Source: Cohnella thermotolerans DSM 17683 (lineage in GTDB: Bacteria > Bacillota > Bacilli > Paenibacillales > Paenibacillaceae). From it: DNA of 46,286 bases. The stretch is from positions 1-46,286 of the forward strand of contig NZ_AUCP01000056.1 of assembly GCF_000429825.1 (NCBI RefSeq), given 5' to 3'. Made by a program: the position numbers and the translations under genes. Shown one piece after another: positions 33,249 through 41,146 of this stretch. The notes beneath the pieces were generated by a model. That model was not told the origin of the DNA and searched no databases. It saw only the letters and a list, made by a program, of their open reading frames with translations. The first letter of the stretch is position 1; each line of letters begins with the position of its first letter.

Positions 33249-33914
33249 CTATTGCGCCCAGCCTTTGCGGTGCGCGTAGATGGCCAGTTGCGTCCGGTCC
33301 TCCGCTTCGCATTTCATGAGCAGGTTGCTGACGTGGGTTTTGACCGTTTTCACGCTGATATGCAGTTCGTCCCCGATCTCCTTGTTGGACTTCCCTTCGG
33401 CGATGAGCAGCAGCACTTCCCGCTCCCGCTCCGTCAGGCCCTCGTCCTCCTCTTGCGTCGAGCGGCGGCGCAGCCCGCGCGTCAGCGCTTGGGACACCTC
33501 TCCGCTCATGACCGGCATGCTGCGCATAGCGCCCTGCATCGCATAAATGAGCTCGTCCGCGGATACGGTTTTGAGCACGTAGCTGACCGCGCCGGCCTCG
33601 ATCGCTTCCACGACTTTATCGTCCTCGAGAAAACTCGTTAAAATCACGATCCGCAAGCCGGGATAACGCTCGAGCAAAGCGCGGGTCGCATCGACGCCGT
33701 TCAGTCCGGGCATCATTAAATCCATCAGCACCAAATCCGGCATCTGTCCGTCGAAGCCGCCGCTGGCCAGCGCGTTCAGCGCCTCCTCCCCGCTCGAAGC
33801 TTCGCCGATGACCCGGAACCGGGGATCCAGCATCAAGTAAGTGCGCAAGCCGGTTCGGACCATCTCATGGTCGTCCACGATCAGAACGCGACAGATTTGA
33901 GGTTCAGCATTCAT
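33249..33914 (-). CDS. liaR: LiaR-type response regulator (NarL/FixJ family)
   Basis: The 221-residue protein has a receiver domain (DDH near 14-16, phosphorylated Asp65 in LVLMDLMMPG, KTVSADELI with the conserved Lys). A GerE/LuxR-type helix-turn-helix output follows (LTEREREVLLLIAEGKSNKE then ISVKTVKTHVSNLLMKCEAE). It is the last gene of a liaF-liaS-liaR operon, 28 bases after the kinase. LiaR responds to cell-wall antibiotics and envelope stress in Firmicutes. No liaI/liaH target genes lie in this window. Confidence 0.92.
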   Translation of the reverse strand: MNAEPQICRVLIVDDHEMVRTGLRTYLMLDPRFRVIGEASSGEEALNALASGGFDGQMPDLVLMDLMMPGLNGVDATRALLERYPGLRIVILTSFLEDDKVVEAIEAGAVSYVLKTVSADELIYAMQGAMRSMPVMSGEVSQALTRGLRRRSTQEEDEGLTEREREVLLLIAEGKSNKEIGDELHISVKTVKTHVSNLLMKCEAEDRTQLAIYAHRKGWAQ

Positions 33915-33942
33915 CGAAATTTACTCCTTCGCCCGTTATTGG

Positions 33943-34953
33943 CTAGAACTTCGGAAACCAGACGCGAACCCGCGTGCCGGCGCCCGGCTTGGTCACGATC
34001 TCCGCGTCGCCGCCGAGCTTCTCCGCCCGCTCGCGCATCGTGGATAAGCCGTAGGCGCCCGCGCGCACTTGTTCCGCCCGAAACCCGGCGCCGTCGTCCT
34101 CGATCTGAAGCGAAATTTGGCTTTCGGTTTCTCCGAGCGTCAGGCGCACCGTCTTCGCTTCGGCGTGCTTGACGACGTTCGCCATCGCTTCTTGAATGAT
34201 AAGAAACATTTGGTGCTCCATCGCTTCCGACAGCGCGACGTCGCACTGGATGTCGAGCGTTCCCTGAAGCCCGTTCTGGCGGCAGAAGTCCGGGAACCAG
34301 CGGTCAAGCGCTTCGGGCAGCGTTCTTCCCTGCAGCTCCATCGGCCGCAGCTGCGCGATCAGGCCGCGCATTTGCTTCTGGGCGGACGATGACATGACAA
34401 TAAGCTGCTGCATGACCTTGGCCCCTTGCTCCGGATCCAGCTCCATCAGCTTCGGCAGAGAGGACGAAGCCATGTGCAGCGCGAACAGCTGCTGGCTGAC
34501 CGTATCGTGCAAATCCCGGGCAAGCCGCCGGCGTTCTTCCAGAACGGCCGCTTCGTGAGCGGGCACTTCCTCCAGAACTCGCCGCTCCCCGAGCTGCTGA
34601 AGCAGCTTCATCCGCGATTCCAGCTTCTCCAGCATAAGGTTGAAATCGCGGTAAATGCCCGAGAAGGCGTCGCCTTTGATCTCGGGCAGCCGAACGTTCC
34701 AGTTGTTCGAGGCCGCTTGCTTCATCGCAAGCTGAAGTTGGTCGATTCTCCGCTCGGTACGCCTTCCTAACCTATAAGCGATGGTGATGTCGGCGATCAA
34801 CAAGGCGACCCCCCAGCCCATCCACCACTTCGGATTCGGGATTTGGCCGTCCCATCGGGTCCAGCCAATATAGAGAAGGGCTATCACAACGGCCGTGGAG
34901 CCCCCCGCGAACAGGGCCAGCTCCCATTTGCTGTTTCGAATCGAGCGCAGCAT
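33943..34953 (-). CDS. liaS: LiaS-type sensor histidine kinase
   Basis: The 336-residue membrane kinase has two N-terminal TM helices (ELALFAGGSTAVVIALLYIG; WWMGWGVALLIADITIAYRL) with a very short outer loop. A HAMP-like linker leads to the HisKA_3 motif RRRLARDLHDTVSQQLFALH with the phosphorylated His. The ATPase domain contains the N box IIQEAMANVVKHA and the G box EDDGAGF, GLSTMRERAEKLGG. The short loop is typical of intramembrane-sensing kinases such as LiaS, which are held inactive by LiaF. It starts 4 bases after liaF. Confidence 0.93.
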   Translation of the reverse strand: MLRSIRNSKWELALFAGGSTAVVIALLYIGWTRWDGQIPNPKWWMGWGVALLIADITIAYRLGRRTERRIDQLQLAMKQAASNNWNVRLPEIKGDAFSGIYRDFNLMLEKLESRMKLLQQLGERRVLEEVPAHEAAVLEERRRLARDLHDTVSQQLFALHMASSSLPKLMELDPEQGAKVMQQLIVMSSSAQKQMRGLIAQLRPMELQGRTLPEALDRWFPDFCRQNGLQGTLDIQCDVALSEAMEHQMFLIIQEAMANVVKHAEAKTVRLTLGETESQISLQIEDDGAGFRAEQVRAGAYGLSTMRERAEKLGGDAEIVTKPGAGTRVRVWFPKF

Positions 34954-34957
34954 ACGT

Positions 34958-35995
34958 TCAGCCTACTTTCGTCACGCGCACGTCGCCGATGAACGTGCTC
35001 ACGATGAGCACGATCCGTTTGGCCGAGTCCGCAAAGCTGGGCGTCTCTACGTTCATCTGGTTGAAAAAGCCGCCGCGCTTCTGCTCCATAACTTTAACGT
35101 CGCCGATGAGACAGCTGGAGACGACCCGGAGGCCGACGGAATAATCGTTGGGCACGAACACTTTGACGTCGCCGATGAACGAGGAGATGTAAATCTTCGT
35201 CTCGCCGACCGGAATCTGCGCCCGCGTCAGATCGAGCCGCGTGTCGCCGATAAAGTGAGAGACGCTCATCGGGCGAAGCTCGAAATAATCCCGGCCGATC
35301 TCGAAGTCGCCGATAAACCGGCTGTAATTGTCGCTTGCCGAATCGGTACCGCCCTCCGGCCAAAACGGTTGATGATGCTCCTTCCAATAGCGGTGCTTCC
35401 AATAGCGCGGATCTTTGGGGCGCGGATCGCAGGGCAGCTCCTGGAGCTCGGGACCCGGCTCGCGCCGGGCGTTGCCGCCGCCCGGAGGAGGCGGGGGCTG
35501 ATCCGCGGCGCGTTCGGGCTGATCAGGCTCCGGTCCGAACGTGAACGGGCTGTCGTACGGCATCGGAGGAGGCGGAGGAGGAGCGAGGTCCGGCTCCGGC
35601 GGGGTTGAAGGCGGCGTTACCGAATTCCAGCCTTCCGGCTCCCTCCGCGTGGGCCGGCTGCGCCCGCCGCGGACGATCAGGCATAAGCCGTAGCCGATCA
35701 GGACGACGGGAATGACGATTTTCATCATATCGCCGAGGCTCCAATGGAACCACCCCAGATTTTTGCCCAGGAAATAGACGCCCACCCCGATGACGACCGG
35801 ATTCCACCAGAAGCCGCCGTGGCGTTGAATAAGCAGCCCTTGAACGCCGACCAGAATGAGCACGACCGGCCAAAAGACTGAAATCAAATCGCCGATGTCG
35901 ATGGCGATGACGCCGGTTTGATTGAGCAGGAATGCGGCGCCGACGCCGACCAGTATCAATCCCCAGAAGATCCGGTGCACGGTCGACTGATGCAT
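34958..35995 (-). CDS. liaF: LiaF-type membrane protein, inhibitor of the LiaRS system
   Basis: The start is ATG 35995, with GGAGGA at 7 bases; the frame from 36010 starts inside that site. The 345-residue protein has an N-terminal membrane part of four hydrophobic segments (IFWGLILVGVGAAFLL ... VIPVVLIGYGLCLIV). A long Pro-rich, low-complexity cytoplasmic linker follows (about 115-200). The C-terminal LiaF/DUF2154 beta domain has repeated F-I-G-D motifs (RFIGDFEIGR, HFIGDTRLDL, SFIGDVKVFV, CLIGDVKV, TFIGDVRVTKVG). LiaF keeps the kinase LiaS off in unstressed cells. A TATAAT (36063-36068, minus strand) without a good -35 lies upstream, consistent with activated transcription. Confidence 0.92.
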   Translation of the reverse strand: MHQSTVHRIFWGLILVGVGAAFLLNQTGVIAIDIGDLISVFWPVVLILVGVQGLLIQRHGGFWWNPVVIGVGVYFLGKNLGWFHWSLGDMMKIVIPVVLIGYGLCLIVRGGRSRPTRREPEGWNSVTPPSTPPEPDLAPPPPPPMPYDSPFTFGPEPDQPERAADQPPPPPGGGNARREPGPELQELPCDPRPKDPRYWKHRYWKEHHQPFWPEGGTDSASDNYSRFIGDFEIGRDYFELRPMSVSHFIGDTRLDLTRAQIPVGETKIYISSFIGDVKVFVPNDYSVGLRVVSSCLIGDVKVMEQKRGGFFNQMNVETPSFADSAKRIVLIVSTFIGDVRVTKVG

Positions 35996-36155
35996 GTTTG
36001 ATTCCTCCATTAAAATAGTTCGGAGCGCGTTGCCCGTCTATTTTTTTTCTTGTTATGTCCTCATTATAGCGGAAGACGGGAAGCGGCCCCAGCGGCGGAG
36101 GATGGAATCCGGCCTCCGTCTCGAGACGGAGACGAATGGCTGAACCGATGTAATA

Positions 36156-36172
36156 TGTAACATACACTAACA
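36156..36172. promoter_or_regulatory. GlnR/TnrA box upstream of the ammonium transporter
   Basis: TGTAACATACACTAACA matches TGTNA-N7-TNACA exactly. It ends 7 bases before the -35 and is centred about 51 bases upstream of the predicted transcription start. This is close to the position of the activating TnrA site of Bacillus nrgAB. Confidence 0.85.
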
Positions 36173-36179
36173 TTATCCG

Positions 36180-36208
36180 TTGACATAGGTAACTCTCCAC
36201 TATATAAT
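36180..36208 (+). promoter_or_regulatory. Consensus sigma-A promoter of amt
   Basis: TTGACA (36180-36185) and TATAAT (36203-36208) are both perfect hexamers with 17-base spacing. The start codon at 36268 leaves a leader of about 53 nt. Confidence 0.9.
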
Positions 36209-36267
36209 GAGTGCGGTTTCCAAGCTGTCATGTAAGGTTTCCACAAAAATCGATGGAGATGAACGTT

Positions 36268-37545
36268 ATGCAGCTCGCCGACTTGTCCAACGGTCTCGAT
36301 ACCGTCTGGGTCGTGCTTACCGCAGCTATGATTCTGCTGATGGAAGGCGGCTTCGCCTTGCTGGAAGCGGGATTCGTCCGGCAGAAAAACGCCGTCAGCA
36401 TCATTATGAAAGTATTTGTCGACATTTCGTTCGGCGCTTTGATTTATTACGTCTTCGGGTTCGCGTTCATGCACGGCAAAGACGCCGGCGGCCTGATCGG
36501 GCTGACCGGCTTCAATATGACAGGAGACCTGACGCATCTTCCCGGCAACGTCTCGCACGATACGTTCTGGCTGTTCCAATGCGCGTTCGTCATCGCGGTT
36601 ATCTCCATTGTATCGGGCGCTGCGGCGGAACGCATCCATTTTCGCGCTTATATCGTTTATACGATCGTCATGACGGGCCTTATCTATCCGATATCGGGCC
36701 ATTGGATTTGGTCGTCCGAAGGGTGGCTCGCGAAGCTCGGCATGATCGACTTCGCCGGGTCGGCCGCCATCCACGCGCTCGGAGGTTTCGCCGCGCTGGC
36801 CGCCGCGCTCTTCCTCGGCCCGCGCATCGGACGGTACGGCGAAGACGGCAAGGTCAACATCGTGCCGCCCTCGAACCTGCCGCTCGCCTCGGTCGGCGCG
36901 TTCATTCTCTGGTTCGGCTGGTTCGGCTTCAACTCGGGCAGCACGCTGAGCGCCACGAATCCGGGCATCGGGCATATCGCCGTCACGACGATGCTCGCCT
37001 CCGCCGCCGGGTGCGCCGCCTGCATTCTGTTCACGATCCTTCGGTACCGGAAAGCGGACCCGCCGATGGTCATCAACGGCGCGCTCGCGGGACTGGTCGG
37101 CATTACCGCCGGCTGCGCCTACGTCTCTGACGGAGCCGCGATTCTGATCGGCGCCGTGTCCGGCGTCGTCATGGTGCTCGTCTCCGAATGGCTGGAGAAG
37201 CGGAAGGTGGACGATCCCGTAGGCGCGTTCGCCGTTCACGGCGTCAGCGGCAGCGTCGGTACGTTGGCCGTCGGCCTGTTCGCCCAGCCGGGCGCCGCCG
37301 CGCACAGCGGACTGTTCTATGGCGGCGGCTGGGAGCTGCTCGGCGTCCAGGCGCTCGGCCTCGCGGTCGTCGCCGTCTGGGGCTTCGCCCTCACCTGGCT
37401 GACGCTCAAGCTGATCGGCATGTGGCGGCCGGTCCGCGTCACTTCCGACGAGGAGCGGATCGGCCTGGACGTCAGCATTCACGGCGTGCCGGCTTACAGC
37501 CAGGAGCGCGACTTCATCGACGTGGACAAGTTAAGGTCGCCCTGA
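36268..37545 (+). CDS. amt: Ammonium transporter (Amt/NrgA family)
   Basis: The start is ATG 36268, preceded by GGAGATG at 8 bases; earlier in-frame ATGs lie within or before that site. The 425-residue protein has about 11 membrane helices and the Amt signatures: TVWVVLTAAMILLMEGGFAL LEAG at the N-terminus, WIWSSEGWLAKLGMIDFAGS, GWFGFNSGSTLSATNPGI, and AFAVHGVSGSVGTLAVGLF containing one of the pore histidines. It conducts ammonium into the cell. No glnK/nrgB partner gene follows; a terminator comes within 20 bases. Control by GlnR/TnrA is indicated by the box at 36156. Confidence 0.96.
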   Translation: MQLADLSNGLDTVWVVLTAAMILLMEGGFALLEAGFVRQKNAVSIIMKVFVDISFGALIYYVFGFAFMHGKDAGGLIGLTGFNMTGDLTHLPGNVSHDTFWLFQCAFVIAVISIVSGAAAERIHFRAYIVYTIVMTGLIYPISGHWIWSSEGWLAKLGMIDFAGSAAIHALGGFAALAAALFLGPRIGRYGEDGKVNIVPPSNLPLASVGAFILWFGWFGFNSGSTLSATNPGIGHIAVTTMLASAAGCAACILFTILRYRKADPPMVINGALAGLVGITAGCAYVSDGAAILIGAVSGVVMVLVSEWLEKRKVDDPVGAFAVHGVSGSVGTLAVGLFAQPGAAAHSGLFYGGGWELLGVQALGLAVVAVWGFALTWLTLKLIGMWRPVRVTSDEERIGLDVSIHGVPAYSQERDFIDVDKLRSP

Positions 37546-37561
37546 CGGCGGCAAGGCTTAG

Positions 37562-37595
37562 GAAGACTTCCGATGGCGATCGGGAGTCTTCTTCG
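37562..37595 (+). terminator. Terminator of amt
   Basis: GAAGACTTCCGAT (37562-37574) pairs with ATCGGGAGTCTTC (37579-37591) around GGCG. The tail is short (TTCGTT). Confidence 0.7.
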
Positions 37596-37629
37596 TTCAG
37601 CGGTGCATGCGACGGGGTGACGGCTAGGC

Positions 37630-37812
37630 TAACGAATCGAGGAACTGTTATATGGTCGAAATTGAGCAAAGAAGCAGTCTAACGAATCCTACAGTCGTTA
37701 TCCCGTCCGTTTAACCGGAATTAAAGGATTTTCGCTGCGAATAGCGACGCTGGAGTTCGTTAAATCAAAAACGAGCTCAATTTCTGAGAAATAACGACTC
37801 TCAGGTTCGTTA
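37630..37812. repeat. BIME-like palindromic intergenic repeat (four 22-23 bp units)
   Basis: Two forward units start with TAACGAATC (37630-37652 and 37680-37701) and end in GTTATA or GTCGTTAT. Two reverse units (37740-37762 and 37791-37812) read TAACGAAC...GTCGCTATT and TAACGAAC...GTCGTTAT on the minus strand. Between the units of each arm lies GAAATTGAGC (37658-37667) or its reverse complement (37774-37783). The two arms are thus inverted copies of a dimer of about 72 bp around a 38-bp centre. The remaining bases of the 372-base gap between amt and the next gene hold only the amt terminator. Confidence 0.72.
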
Positions 37813-37917
37813 GCACCAACATGTTTAGTGAATCTTTGCGTCCCGAGCTCGTCCCCGTCCCGGAAAACTGCTACACTTACCGATAGTGGAAAACGACACT
37901 TCAGGAGGTGCGAATCG

Positions 37918-38931
37918 TTGAAGTTGAGCATTCTGGATCAAGCGCCCGTTACGGCCGGAGGCACGCCCCGCGAGGCGCTGGAGAACGCGCTCCGGCTGGC
38001 GCAGGAGGGCGAACGCCTCGGCTACAGCCGATATTGGCTGGCCGAACACCACGATCTTGGCGGGCTCGCCTGCTCGGCGCCGGAAATCATGCTCGGGTAT
38101 ATCGGCGCCCGGACGTCGAGCATCCGGCTCGGAGCCGGCGCCATTTTGCTGCCCTACTACCGTCCCTATAAAGTCGCCGAAACGTTCAATTTGCTCTCCA
38201 CCCTGTTCCCGGGCCGGATCGACCTCGGCGTCGCCCGGTCTCCCGGCGGCTCCGCGGAAGTGTCCATGGCGCTCTCCGACAACTTCCTGGAGAAGGTCTG
38301 GAAGCTGCCGGAAGCGTACGAAGAGCTGCTGCGTTTTCTGGACGACGACCACCCGGAGGATCATCCCCATTCCCGGATCAAAGCCGCGCCGATTCCCGCT
38401 TCCCCGCCGGAGCCCTGGGTGCTCGGCACGAGCGAGAAAAGCGCGAAGCTCGCCGGAGAGACGGGTTCGGCTTACGCTTACGGCCACTTTATGAACGATG
38501 AGAATACCCGCCGGGCGATGGAAACGTACTTCGAGCATTTTCGTCCGCGGCGTTCGCTCAAGCGGCCGTACTTCATGCTGGCCGTCTCCGCCTTCTGCGC
38601 GGATACGACCGAGCGGGCGCTGGAGCTGTATTGGAGTACATATGCCTGGCGTTGGCTGGCCTCTCAGGGGAAAACGACCGCCGAAGGAATCCCGACCGTA
38701 GAGCAGGCAAAGCGGATGCTTGCGGGGGAGAACCTGGAGGAAATTGCGAATCGGATTGCCCTGAAAGCCGCCGTCGGCAGCCCCGCGGACGTTAGCCGGC
38801 GGCTCCGATCGTGGGCCGAAGCCTACCGGGCGGACGAGTTGATGATCGTCTCGTACGCGCACGATTTTGACGAGCGCGTCCGTTCTTACGAGTGGATCGC
38901 CCGCGAGCTTATTCCAGGCTCTCGTGCCTAG
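37918..38931 (+). CDS. Luciferase-like (LLM) flavin-dependent oxidoreductase, copy B
   Basis: The start is TTG 37918, with AGGAGGTG 8 bases upstream. The 337-residue product is an LLM-fold enzyme closely similar in its first half to the gene at 24645: LSILDQAPVTAGGTPREALE, LGYSRYWLAEHHDLGGLACS, TSSIRLGAGAILLPYYRPYK, and FPGRIDLGVARSPGG. The C-terminal half diverges. It should bind reduced flavin and oxidise a small molecule that cannot be predicted. Its last 23 bases overlap the end of the convergent hydrolase gene. Confidence 0.88.
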   Translation: MKLSILDQAPVTAGGTPREALENALRLAQEGERLGYSRYWLAEHHDLGGLACSAPEIMLGYIGARTSSIRLGAGAILLPYYRPYKVAETFNLLSTLFPGRIDLGVARSPGGSAEVSMALSDNFLEKVWKLPEAYEELLRFLDDDHPEDHPHSRIKAAPIPASPPEPWVLGTSEKSAKLAGETGSAYAYGHFMNDENTRRAMETYFEHFRPRRSLKRPYFMLAVSAFCADTTERALELYWSTYAWRWLASQGKTTAEGIPTVEQAKRMLAGENLEEIANRIALKAAVGSPADVSRRLRSWAEAYRADELMIVSYAHDFDERVRSYEWIARELIPGSRA

Positions 38932-39661
38932 CCAGCCAACGCCAAGCCTCCTCCACGATCAACTCCAGATTCGTCCGGCCTTCCGGGCTGACAAAGGGCG
39001 GGCGGCTGCGGAAATAATCCGCATGCCCGCCGAGAATCGGCACCGGCCGACGCTCCGCGGGCGCATGCTTGCCCGCGTTCCACACCGGCAGCCGGAAGCG
39101 GCGCGAGGCTTCCCACCCGCCGAACGTTCCGAGCCGGACGACCGGATCGGACGGTCTGGGGCGGCCGGCGCCCGAGCTTTTTCCTTCCGCGAACACGTAC
39201 AGTACGGAGCTTCTAAGCTCGGGCGCGATCCGGCATCTCGGAGCGCCGACCATGACGACGGGAGAAGGCCGGCCCCCCTCCCGCTCCAGCAGCAGTTGGG
39301 CCGCATGAACGGCCGCCACCCCTCCCCCGCTGTGGCCGACCAGAATCGGCCGGCGCCTGCTTCCGGTCTCTTCTTCATCCGACCGGATCGCTTCCAGCAC
39401 GCGGTTGCCGCCGATCGACTTGGCCGCGTTCCGCGGAGCCAGTCCGATGTCGCGGCGAATTTCCCACAGCTGCGGAACCGCCTTGCGCGTCCAGTCTCCG
39501 TAAGGGAACAGAAGCCGGGATCGTACCGCAGCGCCCGCAGACTCGAGCTTCCCGTGAAGCTCCTGGCGGAACTCTTCCATAAAATGCGGAGCGGTCTTCA
39601 CCCCCGCGATCAAATAAAGGCTTACGTCAGGACGAATGCTGTTGTTTGAACCGCTGGGCAT
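38909..39661 (-). CDS. Alpha/beta hydrolase-fold protein
   Basis: The 250-residue protein has a G-x-S-x-G nucleophile motif (PILVGHSGGGVAAVHAAQLL, Ser near 109). It also has the strand VSLYLIAGVK at the N-terminus and ILGGHADYF late in the sequence, which could hold the catalytic His. Substrate and family name are not recognised; lipase/thioesterase-like proteins share this pattern. The ATG at 39661 lies 35 bases inside the 3' end of the M48 protease gene, so it is translated from the same message. The 3' end overlaps the convergent oxidoreductase gene by 23 bases. A start a few codons later is possible. Confidence 0.75.
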   Translation of the reverse strand: MPSGSNNSIRPDVSLYLIAGVKTAPHFMEEFRQELHGKLESAGAAVRSRLLFPYGDWTRKAVPQLWEIRRDIGLAPRNAAKSIGGNRVLEAIRSDEEETGSRRRPILVGHSGGGVAAVHAAQLLLEREGGRPSPVVMVGAPRCRIAPELRSSVLYVFAEGKSSGAGRPRPSDPVVRLGTFGGWEASRRFRLPVWNAGKHAPAERRPVPILGGHADYFRSRPPFVSPEGRTNLELIVEEAWRWLARHESLE

Positions 39662-40895
39662 CGATCATTCTCTCCATATCGCTCGGGTGCGTATCGCGGA
39701 ACCAGTGGACGAGCAGCGGCGGGTTGACGTCGCTCAGGCTGGTGACGGCCATCCGCTGGTACATCGTCACCGCCGCGTCCGCGCTCCCGAGCAGGTTCAT
39801 CCCGTAGCGGTCCGCCGCCGCCTCAGCCTGCCTGGACACTGCGTTCGAGATCGGAAGCGACGCGAACGACAGGACGGACAGCAGCAGAAGCAGCAAAGGC
39901 AGCGCAGCGACGTCCGCGACGGAACGGATGCCCCAACGCTCTCCTCTTGCGCGCAGCACCCATTCGTACAGCCGCGAGCCGAGCCACAGCATGACGAGCG
40001 AGGCGCCGACCTCCCCGACCGCGCTCCATTCCAGATGGTGCATGGCGTAATGGCCGATCTCGTGCGCCATGACGAGTAAAATCTCCGGCTCGCTCAGCTT
40101 GTTCAGCGTCGTGTCCCACAGGACGATGCGCAGCGACGGGCCGATTCCCGTCACATAGGCGTTTAGCGCATTCGTCTTGCTCGACATGTCCACTTCGTAA
40201 ACGCGGTCCGCATGGATGTTCGCTTTGGCGGCGAGGCTTAATATTTTGCTCTCCAGCTCGGGGTTCGACAGCCGGGAGAAATGGTTGTACAACGGATCGA
40301 TGACGACCGGTTGAATGTACATCGAGAACAAGGTGAACGGAATAGAAATGAGCCACAGCTTGAACCACCACCGGCCGTGCCGGGACAGCATCCAGAAGAC
40401 GACCGCCGACACCGCGAGCGCCGTCACATAGCTGACGCCGAAGTCGACCAGCTTGTCTCGGATCCAGCCGCTCGCCGGCTGCGTCGTGATGCCGTACGAT
40501 TTGGACATCGCATAGCTGCATACCCGGAGCGGCAAATAAACGACGAAGGCAAAGGCGTTTACCATCAGGACGAACAGCGGAAAGCGAACGGCTCCCGGAA
40601 GCCTCGTCCGCTCCAGCGCCTCCTTCCAGCGGCGAGCGGCGCCGCTCGTCAGCAGGTACAAATAGATAAGCCACTCCCATGGCGCGCTCAGGAAGAAGAT
40701 CCAGTTGCGGACCGCATTCAGTTTCTGGCTGTCGCGCAACTGCTCCGCCGTGTAATACGTGGCGGGATCGACCGCCGTCCCCTTGTAAGCGTCCGGCACG
40801 TTGTTGGGCGACGTGTAGATCGCGTAAGCGGCCATGATCAGCGCGTAAGCGACAAAGACGAGCACAAAGAGAGGAAAACGAGATCGAATTCGCAT
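39627..40895 (-). CDS. M48-family membrane metalloprotease (Ste24/CAAX-protease-like)
   Basis: The start is ATG 40895, with AGGAG 8 bases upstream; the frame from 41003 is longer but the extra part lacks family similarity. The 422-residue protein has several TM helices in the N-terminal half. It has the zinc motif HEIGH (278-282) in LLVMAHEIGHYAMHHLEW and a third zinc-ligand glutamate candidate in SRQAEAAADRYGMNLL, with more TM helices around. The N-terminal CAAX-protease-like segment (PVVIDPLYNHFSRLSNPELE) matches Ste24-type enzymes. Bacterial relatives take part in membrane-protein quality control. It forms a two-gene unit with the overlapping hydrolase. Confidence 0.92.
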   Translation of the reverse strand: MRIRSRFPLFVLVFVAYALIMAAYAIYTSPNNVPDAYKGTAVDPATYYTAEQLRDSQKLNAVRNWIFFLSAPWEWLIYLYLLTSGAARRWKEALERTRLPGAVRFPLFVLMVNAFAFVVYLPLRVCSYAMSKSYGITTQPASGWIRDKLVDFGVSYVTALAVSAVVFWMLSRHGRWWFKLWLISIPFTLFSMYIQPVVIDPLYNHFSRLSNPELESKILSLAAKANIHADRVYEVDMSSKTNALNAYVTGIGPSLRIVLWDTTLNKLSEPEILLVMAHEIGHYAMHHLEWSAVGEVGASLVMLWLGSRLYEWVLRARGERWGIRSVADVAALPLLLLLLSVLSFASLPISNAVSRQAEAAADRYGMNLLGSADAAVTMYQRMAVTSLSDVNPPLLVHWFRDTHPSDMERMIDAQRFKQQHSS

Positions 40896-41031
40896 CGGAT
40901 TGGCTCCTGTTCGGAATAGTGGTCCGTCCATGTTGCGTTCGTGCCCAGTATAGCAAGCGAAGCTCCGCTCCGCAACGGGAGCCGCTTCGTCCGACGCCGG
41001 CATTTCGATGGGGCGATTTTTCCTGCTGCAG

Positions 41032-41079
41032 AAAAGAGGCCGTTCGGCAAAGGCGAGATTCCTTTGCCGAACGGCTCTT
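41032..41079 (-). terminator. Strong terminator after the esterase-like gene
   Basis: An 18-19 bp near-perfect stem (AAGAGGCCGTTCGGCAAAGG with CCTTTGCCGAACGGCTCTT) has a 7-base loop. On the minus strand it is followed by TTTTC. It lies between the hydrolase at 41147 and the M48 gene. Confidence 0.8.
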
Positions 41080-41146
41080 GCGCTTGCCGCTTCCGCGGCT
41101 CCAGTCAGAAATTACGGGGTGGTCGTCGTAGCGGGTGCGGATGCTT

